Shown: positions 8,156 to 16,838 of the stretch, piece by piece
Layout of the letters: each line of letters begins with the position of its first letter
Position numbering within the stretch: the stretch's first letter is position 1
Origin: an uncultured Chloroflexota bacterium
Lineage (GTDB): Bacteria > Chloroflexota > UBA4733
Reading direction: 5' to 3'
Length of the DNA: 64,000 nucleotides
Assembly: GCA_937967325.1 (NCBI GenBank)
Contig: CALBSQ010000305.1
Span: forward strand, 4,700 to 68,699
Made by a program: the position numbers and the translations under genes
Notes under the pieces: generated by a model
Told to the model about the DNA's origin: nothing
The model's input: only the letters and a program-made list of their open reading frames with translations
Database searches by the model: none

Positions 8156-8368
8156 CTAAAAGCCCGGTGGTCCCGGGTTGGTCGTCTGTGCGTAGTTGGA
8201 GAACTCATACGGCATTGGGTAGGATACCCACTCTGCCAGTTGCACAGTCGAATAGGTGTTCCCATGGAGGCTCGCCGCCCGTGCCTCCAGAGCACTCGCT
8301 AGCGCCGACCAGAACGGCGCCGCCCTCGCGGCGTTAGCCCAGGGGGTCGTGCCGCCGCTCAAGCACAC
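8156..8368 (-). CDS. Small hypothetical protein coupled to the lipoprotein gene
   Basis: The stop (TAG at 8158-8156) lies one base before the ATG of the following lipoprotein gene, which suggests translational coupling. The C-terminal 70 residues (ARAAPFWSALASALEARAA, then TYSTVQLAEWVSYPMPYEF) read like real protein, unlike the Arg/Ser-rich text upstream. The start is unresolved: the frame is open back to 8566, overlapping the neighbouring lipoprotein gene, and the GTG at 8368 is the first start clear of it but has no convincing ribosome-binding site. No family recognised. Confidence 0.35.
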   Translation of the reverse strand: MCLSGGTTPWANAARAAPFWSALASALEARAASLHGNTYSTVQLAEWVSYPMPYEFSNYAQTTNPGPPGF

Positions 8369-8420
8369 CTTGCAGTGGCCATCGACGATGACATCACACG
8401 CTGGCCGCTGAACGTTTCGA

Positions 8421-9068
8421 CTACGCGACGACAACGTGGACGACGAGTTCCACCCCCACCGGCAGCGGGGGCTCGTCCGAGGGTAGCCCCGATGGCTGCC
8501 CTTCGATCGCCAGGGTCGCTGTCCCCGCGGCGACCGCGCGGAAGGTGCCGGGCCCGTCGTCGCCAACGCGGACGAGCACCACTGGATTGCTTATTCCGAC
8601 AGTCCACCGCGGAGGATGCAAGCGGTCCACCGCTTGGCCGTTGAACGTCGGGGCGGGTAGGCTCACCGAGAAGGTGTCGCCGACCCGCAGTCGGACGGTG
8701 GCATCGCTGTCCTCGGCCGTCAGCTGCCTTGGCCGCACCAGCACGATACCGCCGACCGGGGTCGGGGTGAACGGAGCACCTCCTCGGAATCGAAGGGTGC
8801 GCGCCGGGGTCGCCGTGTGCTGTTCGGCCGTCGAGGCCTCGCTCCTCGCGAAACTCGGAGTCGTCATCGGGCGCCCGGGACCGCTCGTGCTGCTCGTGGC
8901 GACGGTCGCCACCGACGATTTGGTGGCGACACGTACCGTTGCCGGCTGACCGCTGACGCTCTCGGTTGAACTGGCTGCGGCAGCGGATCCCGGAGACACT
9001 CCTGCCGGGTGGGCGCCGCATCCGGCCAGGAGACCCAGCGCGATCAGCGCCAGGAGCACGCTCTGCAT
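8421..9068 (-). CDS. Lipoprotein with a single Ig-like/beta-sandwich domain
   Basis: About 215 residues. ATG 9068 follows GGTGGG by 7 nt and starts a short signal peptide with lipobox LLAGC-G, so the mature protein should be lipid-anchored. A Ser/Thr/Ala-rich linker (residues 25-90) leads to a beta-rich C-terminal domain: VRLRVGDTFSVSLPAP, RWTVGISNPVVLVRVG, GTFRAVAAGTATLAIEG and VGVELVVHVVV. The strand order resembles BIG2-like or chagasin-like folds, but the inhibitory loops of chagasin are not visible. The gene belongs with its two downstream neighbours on the same strand. Confidence 0.65.
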   Translation of the reverse strand: MQSVLLALIALGLLAGCGAHPAGVSPGSAAAASSTESVSGQPATVRVATKSSVATVATSSTSGPGRPMTTPSFARSEASTAEQHTATPARTLRFRGGAPFTPTPVGGIVLVRPRQLTAEDSDATVRLRVGDTFSVSLPAPTFNGQAVDRLHPPRWTVGISNPVVLVRVGDDGPGTFRAVAAGTATLAIEGQPSGLPSDEPPLPVGVELVVHVVVA

Positions 9069-9100
9069 CACGTCGCCCACCGACTGCAGCTACCGCTGGG

Positions 9101-10693
9101 CTAGGGCTGCGAGGCCGAACCGAGCCACGTCGCCCAATCGCCGTTGAGGGCGACATCGGCGGTGACGTCGATCTGCGAGGCCGTGCCGGGGTCAGGCACC
9201 GCCCAGGAGAAGTCTCCCCACCGCGAGCTCTGGCCCGTTCCATAGGGGCTGTTCCCCATCGCCAGCGGTACGTTGCTTGTCCCAATGCCATTGGCATCCA
9301 GTCCACCCATCCAGGCGCTCGGATAGGTCGACGGGCCGGAGTCGGTCCAGACCAAGGTGACACGATCCGACGAATCGGGCATCATCGCCGGGTTGAACAG
9401 CCAGTATCCTGCCGCACCGAAACCACCCTGCTGATAGACGGTGAGATTCGATGTGTCGATCTTGCGCCACGATATGATCGTGTTGACATTGCCGCCGCCC
9501 CAATCGTAACTGCTGGTGAGGGATGTCTCCAAGTAACCGTCGAAGGCGGCTTCCACCACCCGGCAGTCGCCCAGGGCGAGCGTCGCGGAGGTCCCCTCCT
9601 CGGGAGCCCCGGCGCTGGAGGGGCGCGCGTAGGAGCTCGTCGGCACGCTGATGTTCACCCACAAGGTCGGCGTGGTGTCCACCTTGAACAGGTTGAGCGA
9701 GGCGCCGCCGTTCGCATAGGAGTCGACGAGCCACTCGGTCGTCGAGGTGCCCTGGCGGGTGATCGCGGGGGCGATCGCGTACGCTCTCGTTCCGTCCGGA
9801 TTGGGGATGTTGAACCACGTGTAGTAGGTGATTCCTCCGCACGACTCCGCGCCGACACGATCTGCCTCGTACAGATTCGCCTGGGCGAAGCTGCCATCGG
9901 CATTGAAGAGATCGTCCGTGAAGAACAGCCCAAGACCCGCGCCGCTGACATCGCTGTCGATGCCAAACTCGGGGAAGTCCGGGCTGTATTGGGCCGTCGT
10001 CGGGAAGTAGTAAAAGCACCACTGGCTGGAGTAGGCGTCATTCCCCTGGGACACGGCCAGGTCGAGGTAGTCATCCGTAGAATCCAGGGCGAGCACGAGA
10101 AAGTGGCCGGTGTTGCCCGGATCGTAGAGTACGTGCGTGTCGGTAACCGATGCGGACGAGCTGGTATTGAAGAACGACTGTAGCGAACGGGTGAACTCTG
10201 CGCTGCCGCTCAAGGTGAAGGCAGTGAGTTGCTCATTCACCGTCTGGACGAGATCCGAGGGACCGAAAGCTGCCGATGGGTCGCCCGGTAGATAGGGATG
10301 TACGGGTCCCTGTCCCTGGAAGTTCAGCCCTCCGGTGGTATTGGGCCGGATGCCCGGCGAGAGGTTGATCGCAGTGGCGCCGTGATTCGGTATGAACGGG
10401 TAGGTTGGGCTCTGGTTGTCGTAGCGGTAGGGGACGGGCTGCGCCGAAGGCGGGGCAACAGCGGCCTGGAGGCGCGGGACGAGCGAGCTTGGGGTAAGGC
10501 GGCGAAGCGGCTGGATCCGGTGCGGGGTGCCGGGCACGCCGATCGGCACCTTCGTGGGCTGCGGGGATGGGGATGCCGCAGCGGCCGGAGGAGGCGGGGC
10601 AGCGACCATGAACGCAACGAGGAGCGACATCGTCAGGCCTATCCAGTGCAGCCGCCGGACGTAGCTGCAAGCCGTAGCGATCAAGTCTGCCAT
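9101..10693 (-). CDS. Large secreted protein of unknown function
   Basis: 530 residues from ATG 10693, 9 nt behind AGGAGAGG. A signal peptide (LHWIGLTMSLLVAFMVAA, then a Pro/Ala-rich cleavage region) is followed by a linker and a long extracellular domain. Regularly spaced segments of the type HFLVLALDSTDDYLDLAVS, STTEWLVDSYANGGASLNLF, TLVWTDSGPS and the closing GTASQIDVTADVALNGDWATW resemble beta-propeller blades of secreted cell-surface proteins. Only a few Cys are present. No catalytic motif recognised. It is followed by the lipoprotein genes and may form a surface-protein unit with them. Confidence 0.75.
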   Translation of the reverse strand: MADLIATACSYVRRLHWIGLTMSLLVAFMVAAPPPPAAAASPSPQPTKVPIGVPGTPHRIQPLRRLTPSSLVPRLQAAVAPPSAQPVPYRYDNQSPTYPFIPNHGATAINLSPGIRPNTTGGLNFQGQGPVHPYLPGDPSAAFGPSDLVQTVNEQLTAFTLSGSAEFTRSLQSFFNTSSSASVTDTHVLYDPGNTGHFLVLALDSTDDYLDLAVSQGNDAYSSQWCFYYFPTTAQYSPDFPEFGIDSDVSGAGLGLFFTDDLFNADGSFAQANLYEADRVGAESCGGITYYTWFNIPNPDGTRAYAIAPAITRQGTSTTEWLVDSYANGGASLNLFKVDTTPTLWVNISVPTSSYARPSSAGAPEEGTSATLALGDCRVVEAAFDGYLETSLTSSYDWGGGNVNTIISWRKIDTSNLTVYQQGGFGAAGYWLFNPAMMPDSSDRVTLVWTDSGPSTYPSAWMGGLDANGIGTSNVPLAMGNSPYGTGQSSRWGDFSWAVPDPGTASQIDVTADVALNGDWATWLGSASQP

Positions 10694-11077
10694 GGGACGC
10701 CACCTCTCCTGATGCCGATGGGGCGGCACCGGACAGCCCGCCCGTGCCGCGTTACACGCCCGATTCAACCTGCGCCGTGCGCAGCAACGCACCAAGCGCC
10801 ATGCTCAGATCCTCGGCCACCGTGTCGGTCTTTCCTCGACTATCTCAGCAACCTCGCGAGAACCGCATGGCGGCCGGCCATGTCAAGCCAACCAGCCAGC
10901 TACCAAATTCCACACTTCCAGGGACGGTACTCCGGCCCGCATGCCGGGCCGATTCCCGGGTCGCATCCAAGAGCACGATTCGCACCGACCCGTTGGCTCC
11001 TCCCTACACCTGATCGGACCCTTGGCGACACCGCCAGCATAGCGCAATGCGCCTAATTTTTGCCTTAGATCGAGGGA
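10694..11077. other. Intergenic region, promoter side of the large secreted protein
   Basis: No gene seen in 384 bases. A small perfect hairpin at 10933-10951 (CGGCCCG, 5-nt loop, CGGGCCG) lies 127 nt beyond the stop of the winged-helix regulator and could end its transcript, but it has no T-run. Bases 11036-11080 are relatively AT-rich. No convincing -35/-10 pair identified. Confidence 0.4.
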
Positions 11078-11803
11078 TCAGTTTCTCACGATCTCATGAG
11101 AAGCGAGTGAGGGGCGTTCGCTCTGGTCGAGCTTGAGGTGATAACCATTCTCGGAATCGAGCTCGAGCACGCGCGGGTGGTGCAGGTCGTGTTCCAGCTT
11201 GCCGCGCAGGTCGCGGATGTGGTTGTACACGCCCTGCTCCGTCTTGGCCAGCTTGCTCGCGAGCTGGCTCGCGAAGAGACTCTTGCCCGCGCGGCTGGCG
11301 ACGTAGAGGTGGCGCAGCAGTTGCGCCTCGCTCCCAGTGAGGCGCACGCGCCACCCTCCGTGTCGGGCCCACTGCTCCACGACGTCGACGACGAGTGCGC
11401 CGACACGCCAACGCAGCGGTTGCCGCGCGAGGCGCCGGCTGAGCTTGCACACCATGACGCGCAGCATCGGCTCGCGGTCGACGGATGCCTCGACCGCGCC
11501 GGCTTCGAGCATGGCAAGGTTCAGGTCCGGATTCCCCGCGTCGCGGCAGATGAGGTAGACCGCATAATTCCGGTCGTCCAAGCGACGCACGGTGCGAGCG
11601 ACCTCGCCAGTCCAATGCTCCTGGTAGAGAATCACGGATGATGCCTCGCGGGCGGTGATAGCGGTGGCCATTTCCACCGCTACACCTTCCAACCCTCGCT
11701 CAGGAAGGAGCCGATCCACGAGGACGCCGGCCAGCAATCCCTCAGCGACGATCAGGACACGCTCTGGGGAAGCGTTCGGTTGCCTTGCCATCACAGTACG
11801 CAT
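11078..11803 (-). CDS. Orphan winged-helix regulator with degenerate receiver domain
   Basis: About 241 residues from ATG 11803 (ATG 11791 is an alternative). The C-terminal half is an OmpR/PhoB-type winged helix: VRLTGSEAQLLRHLYVASRAGKSLFASQLASKL, the recognition-helix region TEQGVYNHIRDLRGKLEHD, and the wing ending LDSENGYHLKLD. The N-terminal half has the alternating strand/helix pattern of a receiver (RVLIVAEG, SSVILYQEHW, VYLICRDAG, AGAVEASVDR) but lacks the acidic pair and the phosphorylatable Asp, so phosphorylation is unlikely. No histidine kinase is adjacent. Targets unknown; the secreted and lipoprotein genes downstream are candidates. Confidence 0.75.
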   Translation of the reverse strand: MRTVMARQPNASPERVLIVAEGLLAGVLVDRLLPERGLEGVAVEMATAITAREASSVILYQEHWTGEVARTVRRLDDRNYAVYLICRDAGNPDLNLAMLEAGAVEASVDREPMLRVMVCKLSRRLARQPLRWRVGALVVDVVEQWARHGGWRVRLTGSEAQLLRHLYVASRAGKSLFASQLASKLAKTEQGVYNHIRDLRGKLEHDLHHPRVLELDSENGYHLKLDQSERPSLASHEIVRN

Positions 11804-12202
11804 TCTAGGCGCGATACGCTTCGGGCTGGGCATCGTCAAGGAGGCGGCAGTGACCCGGTGACTTGCTCCCCGCCCCATCGCTGGTGGCTTGTGCATCCGT
11901 CTCACGTGCGGACCGACGAGGCGGGCAGTTCAGGGAAACCACCCTACCATGTGAGGCCTGTCCTGACTCGCGCTGGAAGGGGGTTCAGGTTACGGCTTGG
12001 TTAAGAATTCCGGAGAACGGGGCTAGTAGCTCATACCCGCCCCGCGGCTTCCCCTGCTAGTCGCCCCGTTTTCTCTTATCGGGAAATGACGATCTCTGAC
12101 AGGGCCAGTCGGCCAAGCTAACGCAGCGCCCCTGGCGTCCCGGCGAGCTAGCTGCCCAGTGAAGGCCACCCTCTCTTCCAAGGGAAAAGCAGGGAGAGAG
12201 GC
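11804..12202. other. Intergenic region, no gene seen
   Basis: About 400 bases without a convincing reading frame. It holds an imperfect inverted repeat, ACGGGG at 12017-12022 against CCCCGT at 12064-12069 with flanking CTAG on both sides, followed on the + strand by TTTTCTCTT. That looks like an intrinsic terminator on the + strand, but no + strand gene precedes it. Confidence 0.35.
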
Positions 12203-12688
12203 TCACTCCGGACGGCGCGGCCCCACGGGCTGATCGGGTCGGCGCGCAAACAGCTCCAGTCGCTCGATCCACTTGACGCTGAGCTGGCAGACCTGGTCGG
12301 GGACGATCAGCCGGCACGGGGCGCCGCGCGCCGTGGTGAGGGGATGCCCATCCAGACGCAGCGCCAGCAGCGCGCCGGGGACCGACTCCAGCGGCACGAG
12401 CGAGCGGAAGCCGGGGGCGTAGGCATAGAGCGCCGTCGCCTCCGGCAGCGGCCCGGCCAGCGCCAGGATTGCCGAGAGCGGCGGACCTTGCCAGCAGTCG
12501 CTGCCCACTTCCCAGCCCTCGCGGCAGGTGAACTGCCCGCAATGCTCGGCCTGACCCAGCCGGTCGATCTCGGCGACGCTCATCGAGAGCGGCCGCCGCA
12601 CCAGTCCGTCCAGTTGCAGGCGATAGGAGGACGGGTCCGGCGTGCCCTCCGGAATCGGGTGCTGCGACGGCGCGCTCAATCGGTCCAT
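12203..12688 (-). CDS. Small molybdopterin-binding oxidoreductase (sulfite-oxidase fold)
   Basis: 161 residues; ATG 12688 follows GGAGGA by 6 nt. The protein consists of little more than an Oxidored_molyb core: YRLQLDGLVRRPLSMSVAEI, the Moco-ligating Cys in CGQFTCREGWEVG, WQGPPLSAIL, YAYAPGFRSLVPLES, and RGAPCRLIVPDQVCQLSVKWI. Sulfite-oxidase family enzymes use a pyranopterin molybdenum cofactor for oxo transfer. No Tat or Sec signal, heme or dimerisation domain is visible, so this looks like a stripped cytoplasmic version. Substrate unknown. Confidence 0.85.
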   Translation of the reverse strand: MDRLSAPSQHPIPEGTPDPSSYRLQLDGLVRRPLSMSVAEIDRLGQAEHCGQFTCREGWEVGSDCWQGPPLSAILALAGPLPEATALYAYAPGFRSLVPLESVPGALLALRLDGHPLTTARGAPCRLIVPDQVCQLSVKWIERLELFARRPDQPVGPRRPE

Positions 12689-12949
12689 GTCTCTTCCTCC
12701 ATGACGTCGATGACGTCGATGCCAACTGCCGCGTTCCTTGGGAGGATACCACGCCATCCCTTAGCTTCCGCCGACAGCAAGGCGAGCGAGACAACGAACC
12801 GGGAAGAGCCGGCGCTCTAGACGCCAAGTAGCCGCTTGGTCCTATCAGGCCGCCGGTGACCGGGTTTCGGCGGTAGGCTGCGTCGTCAGGGAATCGTCTC
12901 AACTGTCAGGACTGCCCCAGGCAGTCCGACCTAGAACAGCACGGTTGCG

Positions 12950-14188
12950 ATGTCGCGCCGCCCGTCCGCCCCATTGATCATCGCCTTTGCCCTCTTGCTG
13001 ATCGTCACGTCGGCTCAGCCGGCTGTCACCCTGGCCGCCGGCGGTCTCTCGCCCGGGGTTGGGGCCGTCCCTATCGGAGCAATCGCGGCGGCCGGCCTGC
13101 AACCGGTGACCGGGCCGGACCAGTTCCCGCTGGCGCCCTGCCGGCCGTCTGCCATCGACCCGAAGGCCAGCCAGAACGTGCCGGCGCACCCCGCGCCGGA
13201 GGTGGGGACCTACCTCCAATACGGAAACAGCGCCGTGAAGGTCGAGCACAACGACAACTGCTGGTCGCCCAGTCAGATCAGCAGGATGGAGAACCGCCGC
13301 GACATTTCGGACATCACGGAAGTAGTCATTCACTGGACCGATCTCGACTACCAGCGAAGCCTGGTTGCGCTGCGGCGCGGCGTGTCGGTCCACTGGCTGA
13401 TCCCGCTGGCCGCCAGCCCGGCCCAGCCGCCGGTGGAGCTGATCGACCCGCGCAACGCCGCCTGGCACGCCGGCCCGCTGAACGCCGGACTGTGGCAAGA
13501 TCCCGCCCACGCGCTCTGTGTCCCCGGCGAGCCCTGCCGCGCCAACGGCAACGTCCACTCGCTGGGCTTTGAGAACGAGGGCAGTGGTGTGCCCGACGCC
13601 TACCAGGTCGACGTGATGGCCGACATCATGGCGGGGCTCATCCGCGAGGGCTACCCCATCCGCCTGGACCGGCAGCACGTCGTGGGCCATCGCGAGCTCA
13701 ACCGGCAGAAGTCCGACCCCGGCGACCTGGACCTGAACTTCGTCATCGCGCTCACAAGGGCCAAGCTCGGCGCCACGCAGCCGCCACCTCTGACCATTGT
13801 CCCGCCAGCGACACCCGCGCCGACGCCAGCCCCCTCGGCGACGCCTACCGCTATCGCCGGGACTGCCGCCAACCCGCTGCCGTTTACCAACTTCGCCAGC
13901 GAGATTCTGGTCGGCAGCACCGGCGGCGTCTTTCGCTACTATCGCGTCGATCAGCCATCCGGCGCCCCACTGGCGCTGAAGCTCACCTACCAGGGAATGG
14001 CCGCTCCAGCGGGGGCGGTAGGCATCAATGCCTACCAGAACAACCAACTGCTCGGATCGTCTAGCCCAGCCGGCGGCCACGCCGACGACCCGCCGCTGAA
14101 CCTGACCCCACAACCGAACGTGCCTCTAATCATTCAGGTCTATAGCTACATCCCACAGGCAGTGACCTACCAACTGAGCCAGTTGTAG
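12950..14188 (+). CDS. Secreted N-acetylmuramoyl-L-alanine amidase (Amidase_2)
   Basis: 412 residues with an N-terminal signal peptide (LIIAFALLLIVTSAQPAVTLA-A). The amidase domain spans roughly residues 110-265. The zinc ligands can be seen: His in VVIHWTD, His in VVGHREL and the Asp of KSDPGDLD, with AWHAGPLN between them. The enzyme cleaves the bond between MurNAc and the stem peptide. A Pro/Thr linker (TPAPTPAPSATPT) leads to a C-terminal beta-sandwich of about 100 residues of the pre-peptidase type (FRYYRVDQPSGAPLALKLTY). The gene stands alone. Confidence 0.88.
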   Translation: MSRRPSAPLIIAFALLLIVTSAQPAVTLAAGGLSPGVGAVPIGAIAAAGLQPVTGPDQFPLAPCRPSAIDPKASQNVPAHPAPEVGTYLQYGNSAVKVEHNDNCWSPSQISRMENRRDISDITEVVIHWTDLDYQRSLVALRRGVSVHWLIPLAASPAQPPVELIDPRNAAWHAGPLNAGLWQDPAHALCVPGEPCRANGNVHSLGFENEGSGVPDAYQVDVMADIMAGLIREGYPIRLDRQHVVGHRELNRQKSDPGDLDLNFVIALTRAKLGATQPPPLTIVPPATPAPTPAPSATPTAIAGTAANPLPFTNFASEILVGSTGGVFRYYRVDQPSGAPLALKLTYQGMAAPAGAVGINAYQNNQLLGSSSPAGGHADDPPLNLTPQPNVPLIIQVYSYIPQAVTYQLSQL

Positions 14189-14739
14189 CGCCGACCTCCC
14201 GCGTCCTGATCGCGGCGCTGACATGGGCGTAGACGCGGCAGCGGCGAACAACCATGTCGCGGCGAAAGCGGCCTGGCCGCGCTAGGTCGGCCAACTTGGG
14301 ATCAGGGAGGGGGCCCCCTGATCATCCGCTATATGGAGAGGGCGCCGCAACGTTGTGGGCGGGCGGAGGCGAGCCGGCTTGCTGGAGGGCGCGTTGCCAA
14401 GGATGGCGGTCGGTGGGCGTGCCATCGACGATCGTGGGCGGCTCGTGCTGACGCAGGCGCTCGTGCGCGCGGGAGCGTTTCGGGCGGCCGTGCGGACGCG
14501 CCCCCCGTCCTGCGTCGCCTCGTCCACCACGCTGCCTCCCCACTCCATTCCAGCCAATCATCGGCCGCCTCAGTCTCGACCATCCCCCCGCTCCCCTTCA
14601 CCGCTCTGTTGCTACGCAAAACCTCGCGGCGCACTCCCTGCCCTTGACATCGACCGTGAGAGATGATTTTGTGTTACCGTGGCCCGTTTCCGGGTCACTA
14701 GACACAAGTCCGATGTCGACTAGAGGAGGGGATGTCGCC
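14189..14739. other. Intergenic region upstream of the beta-helix protein
   Basis: No convincing gene on either strand in 550 bases; open frames here have shadow-like composition. A perfect TTGACA at 14644-14649 could be a -35 element for the next gene, but the hexamer 17 bases further on (TTTTGT) is a poor -10, so the promoter is only tentative. Confidence 0.35.
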
Positions 14740-16371
14740 GTGGTTGTGTTTCGCCGTACGTGTAGTCGGGGGACTCTTCGGAGGCGCCTGGGCCGTCTTG
14801 GCCTTGTGCTCCTTTCCGCGTTTCTGGCGTCGCCAGTGGTGGCGATCCCGCCCGCGCAGGCCGCCGCAAGCAACCTGTGCGTGTCACCGCACCCCGCGGC
14901 CGCCTGCAGCGGTTTCTCGGCCTCGAACCGATTCACGACGCTCACCGCGGCCATCGCCGCCGCCAGCGCGGGCGATTCCATCGACATCTACCCGGGTACG
15001 TATACCGATCACCCCAACGTGAATAAGGCCGGCCTCCGCATCACCGGAGTTGCGGGCAAGACTGCCACCATCTTCGATGGGGGCGGGAGTACGCCGATCA
15101 CGGTCAGCGCCGGGGGCGTGGTGATAGACGGGCTGTCCACCAGACACGGCAACGGTGGAATTGACGCCGGCAACACGCCGATCGCCGGCGACTTCACGCT
15201 GATGAATTTCGCGACCGACGGCAACCACTCGTCCCTTGCCTGCTCCACCTCTCACACCTGCTATGGCGTGTGGGTGGTGGCCAGTGGCAATATCGTGCTG
15301 GCAAACGGGACCGCCAGTGGGAACGGCTCGTCGGCCGGCTGCTCCGGTAATGCGCCGGATGCGGAACACTCGCCCGGCTTCGACGGAGAAACGTGCTTCG
15401 GCGTCCTGGCTCTCTCTACCGGTGGGAAGGTAACGCTGACGAATCTCACGGCGAACAACAATGGGACCGTCGGCGGACCGCCTGCCAATTGCTCACTCCA
15501 CGAGACCTGCTTCGGCGTTTTGGCGGACGAAGTGTCCGGGGACGTGACGTTGACGAAAGTCACCGCCAACGGCAATGGGGCGAGCGGTGATTGCGCGGAA
15601 ACGGGCGGAAGTCACCAAGGCGACTTCTGCTTCGGGGTCGGTGCGGATGGCGCCCTCGGCAACGTAGCGATGAGCCAGATCACCGCGAACGACAACGGGG
15701 CGGGCGGCAACTGCGTTGCAACCGGCGACCGCGGCAGTGACATTTGTTACGGCATCCTGGATGACGGCGATACCACGGGAGACTTTACGCTCACGGACGT
15801 CCAGACAAACAACAACGGGGCACGCCGCGATTGTCTCGCCGACGACAGCTGCCTCGGCGTGCTGATCGATGGCGGGTCGTTCGGAACCGGAAATGCCACC
15901 TTGACCGATGTCACGGCCGACTTCAACACGGCAGGCCGCGATTGTCGGGGCGCCGATGGATGCTTCGGGGTCTCCGTGGACGGCGTCATCGGGAACATCA
16001 CGATAGCGGACAGCCAGGTCAACCACAACAAGGCGGGCGGTAACTGCTCCCGTCTCGAATCGTGCTTCGGCATCCTGGCGGAGAGTGACGGTCGCGGGAA
16101 CATCGTCTTGCACGATGTTCCCGCGAACCAGAATGGCGCCAGCGGCACATGCACGGGCGGACCGAACTGCTGGGGCGTGACGGCGGACACCATCACGGAA
16201 GTTCCGGAAGGCCCGGCGGGGCCGGGTAACGTGGACCTGTCGGGCGTCTCCACGAATCAGAACACCGGCGATGGCGTCGACGTCAACGCCTCCGGAACTA
16301 TCACCATCACGGACCTGAACTCGAATCTGAATGGCGGTCAGAACCTCAAGACCAACAAGCCGCCGGTCTAA
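14740..16371 (+). CDS. Secreted right-handed beta-helix protein with paired-Cys repeats
   Basis: 543 residues. GTG 14740 lies 9 nt behind AGGAGGGG and gives an Arg-rich signal peptide (LGLVLLSAFLASPVVA, cleavage near AQA-A). Residues about 50-130 are a typical start of a parallel beta-helix (TLTAAIAAASAGDSIDIYPG, LRITGVAGKTATIFDGGG, ITVSAGGVVIDGL). The rest is a series of nine repeats, each with two Cys before (F/Y/L/W)G(V/I) and a GN(V/I)TLT strand and NNG turn. Beta-helix proteins of this kind are often adhesins or polysaccharide-active; no catalytic residues can be assigned. A strong hairpin follows. Confidence 0.85.
   Translation: MVVFRRTCSRGTLRRRLGRLGLVLLSAFLASPVVAIPPAQAAASNLCVSPHPAAACSGFSASNRFTTLTAAIAAASAGDSIDIYPGTYTDHPNVNKAGLRITGVAGKTATIFDGGGSTPITVSAGGVVIDGLSTRHGNGGIDAGNTPIAGDFTLMNFATDGNHSSLACSTSHTCYGVWVVASGNIVLANGTASGNGSSAGCSGNAPDAEHSPGFDGETCFGVLALSTGGKVTLTNLTANNNGTVGGPPANCSLHETCFGVLADEVSGDVTLTKVTANGNGASGDCAETGGSHQGDFCFGVGADGALGNVAMSQITANDNGAGGNCVATGDRGSDICYGILDDGDTTGDFTLTDVQTNNNGARRDCLADDSCLGVLIDGGSFGTGNATLTDVTADFNTAGRDCRGADGCFGVSVDGVIGNITIADSQVNHNKAGGNCSRLESCFGILAESDGRGNIVLHDVPANQNGASGTCTGGPNCWGVTADTITEVPEGPAGPGNVDLSGVSTNQNTGDGVDVNASGTITITDLNSNLNGGQNLKTNKPPV
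15220..16180 (+). repeat. Nine in-frame Cys-pair coding repeats
   Basis: Each unit of roughly 33-45 codons carries a Cys, a variable loop of 4-17 residues, then CFGV or a variant (CYGV, CYGI, CLGV, CFGI, CWGV), an acidic turn, a strand such as GDVTLTKV or GNITIADS and an Asn/Gly turn (NNNGA, NDNGA, NQNGA). The even Cys count suggests one disulfide per coil of the helix. Confidence 0.75.
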
Positions 16372-16404
16372 GAGCAGGGAGTCAGAGGGCTGACCGGCCC
16401 TTAT

Positions 16405-16449
16405 CGCGGGATCGCTGAGCGGCGTTTGACGCCGCTCAGCGATCCCGCG
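16405..16449. terminator. 21-bp perfect hairpin after the beta-helix gene
   Basis: Bases 16405-16425 pair perfectly with 16429-16449 around a TTG loop, 33 bases after the stop codon. The stem is very stable; no T-run follows, so it may act as an mRNA-stabilising 3' end as much as a terminator. Confidence 0.7.
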
Positions 16450-16625
16450 CTTGCCCGTACCCTCCCGCGTAGGGGCCGTCCGGTGCCAATCCCAATCAAT
16501 GGCGGCGTGACCCGTAATTTGGCTGCGATAGTGCATAGGATGTTTGAGCACTTGCCCATCGGGCTACCGCGGTGGCTGATCGATGCTGCCCAGCGCGTGC
16601 TCATGCTCCCCACGTGGGAGTTGGC

Positions 16626-16838
16626 GTGAATGACCAGCCTGTGCCGACCTCCTATCACACCCACACCCGCTGGAGCGACGGCTCCGACACCCTTGCCCCC
16701 TACGTCGAAGCGGCGCGGGATCTGGCGCGGGAGGCCGGCTACACGGCGTTGGTCCGCTACGAAGGGCAGCGGCGTCTCCTTGTTGAATTGTCAACGACCG
16801 GGGATGGCAACAATCCGGCAAATTCGCCGCGAAAGTGA
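16626..16838 (+). pseudogene. Truncated PHP-domain phosphatase (histidinol-phosphatase-like) fragment
   Basis: From GTG 16626 the frame encodes SYHTHTRWSDGSDTLAPYV, the first metal-binding motif and following helix of PHP-family histidinol phosphatases. After about 40 codons the family resemblance stops (near 16750) and the remaining residues to the TGA at 16836-16838 are unrelated. A normal enzyme has about 260-280 residues. The fragment abuts the cassette beginning at 16835, and both places carry the same nine bases (GTGAATGAC), so this is probably the left scar of an insertion or deletion. Confidence 0.65.

Noticed and set aside
8421..9068. Second chagasin-type inhibitor
   Set aside because: The strand pattern is similar, but none of the three inhibitory loops is visible, so only an Ig-like domain is claimed.
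8966..10183. Long + strand reading frame opposite the large secreted protein
   Set aside because: Arg/Gly-rich composition and no family features; it is the antisense shadow of a gene with a signal peptide and good ribosome-binding site.
12017..12069. Inverted repeat with a T-run on the + strand
   Set aside because: It looks like an intrinsic terminator, but there is no + strand gene upstream; reported only within the gap description.
12899..14113. Long - strand frame opposite the Amidase_2 gene
   Set aside because: Antisense shadow; the + strand frame has all amidase motifs.
14644..14672. TTGACA as promoter of the beta-helix gene
   Set aside because: The -35 is perfect but no acceptable -10 lies at 16-18 bases.
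15220..16180. Nucleotide-level direct repeats or CRISPR in the beta-helix gene
   Set aside because: The repetition is at protein level only; spacing and bases vary and no constant repeat with spacers exists here or elsewhere in the window.
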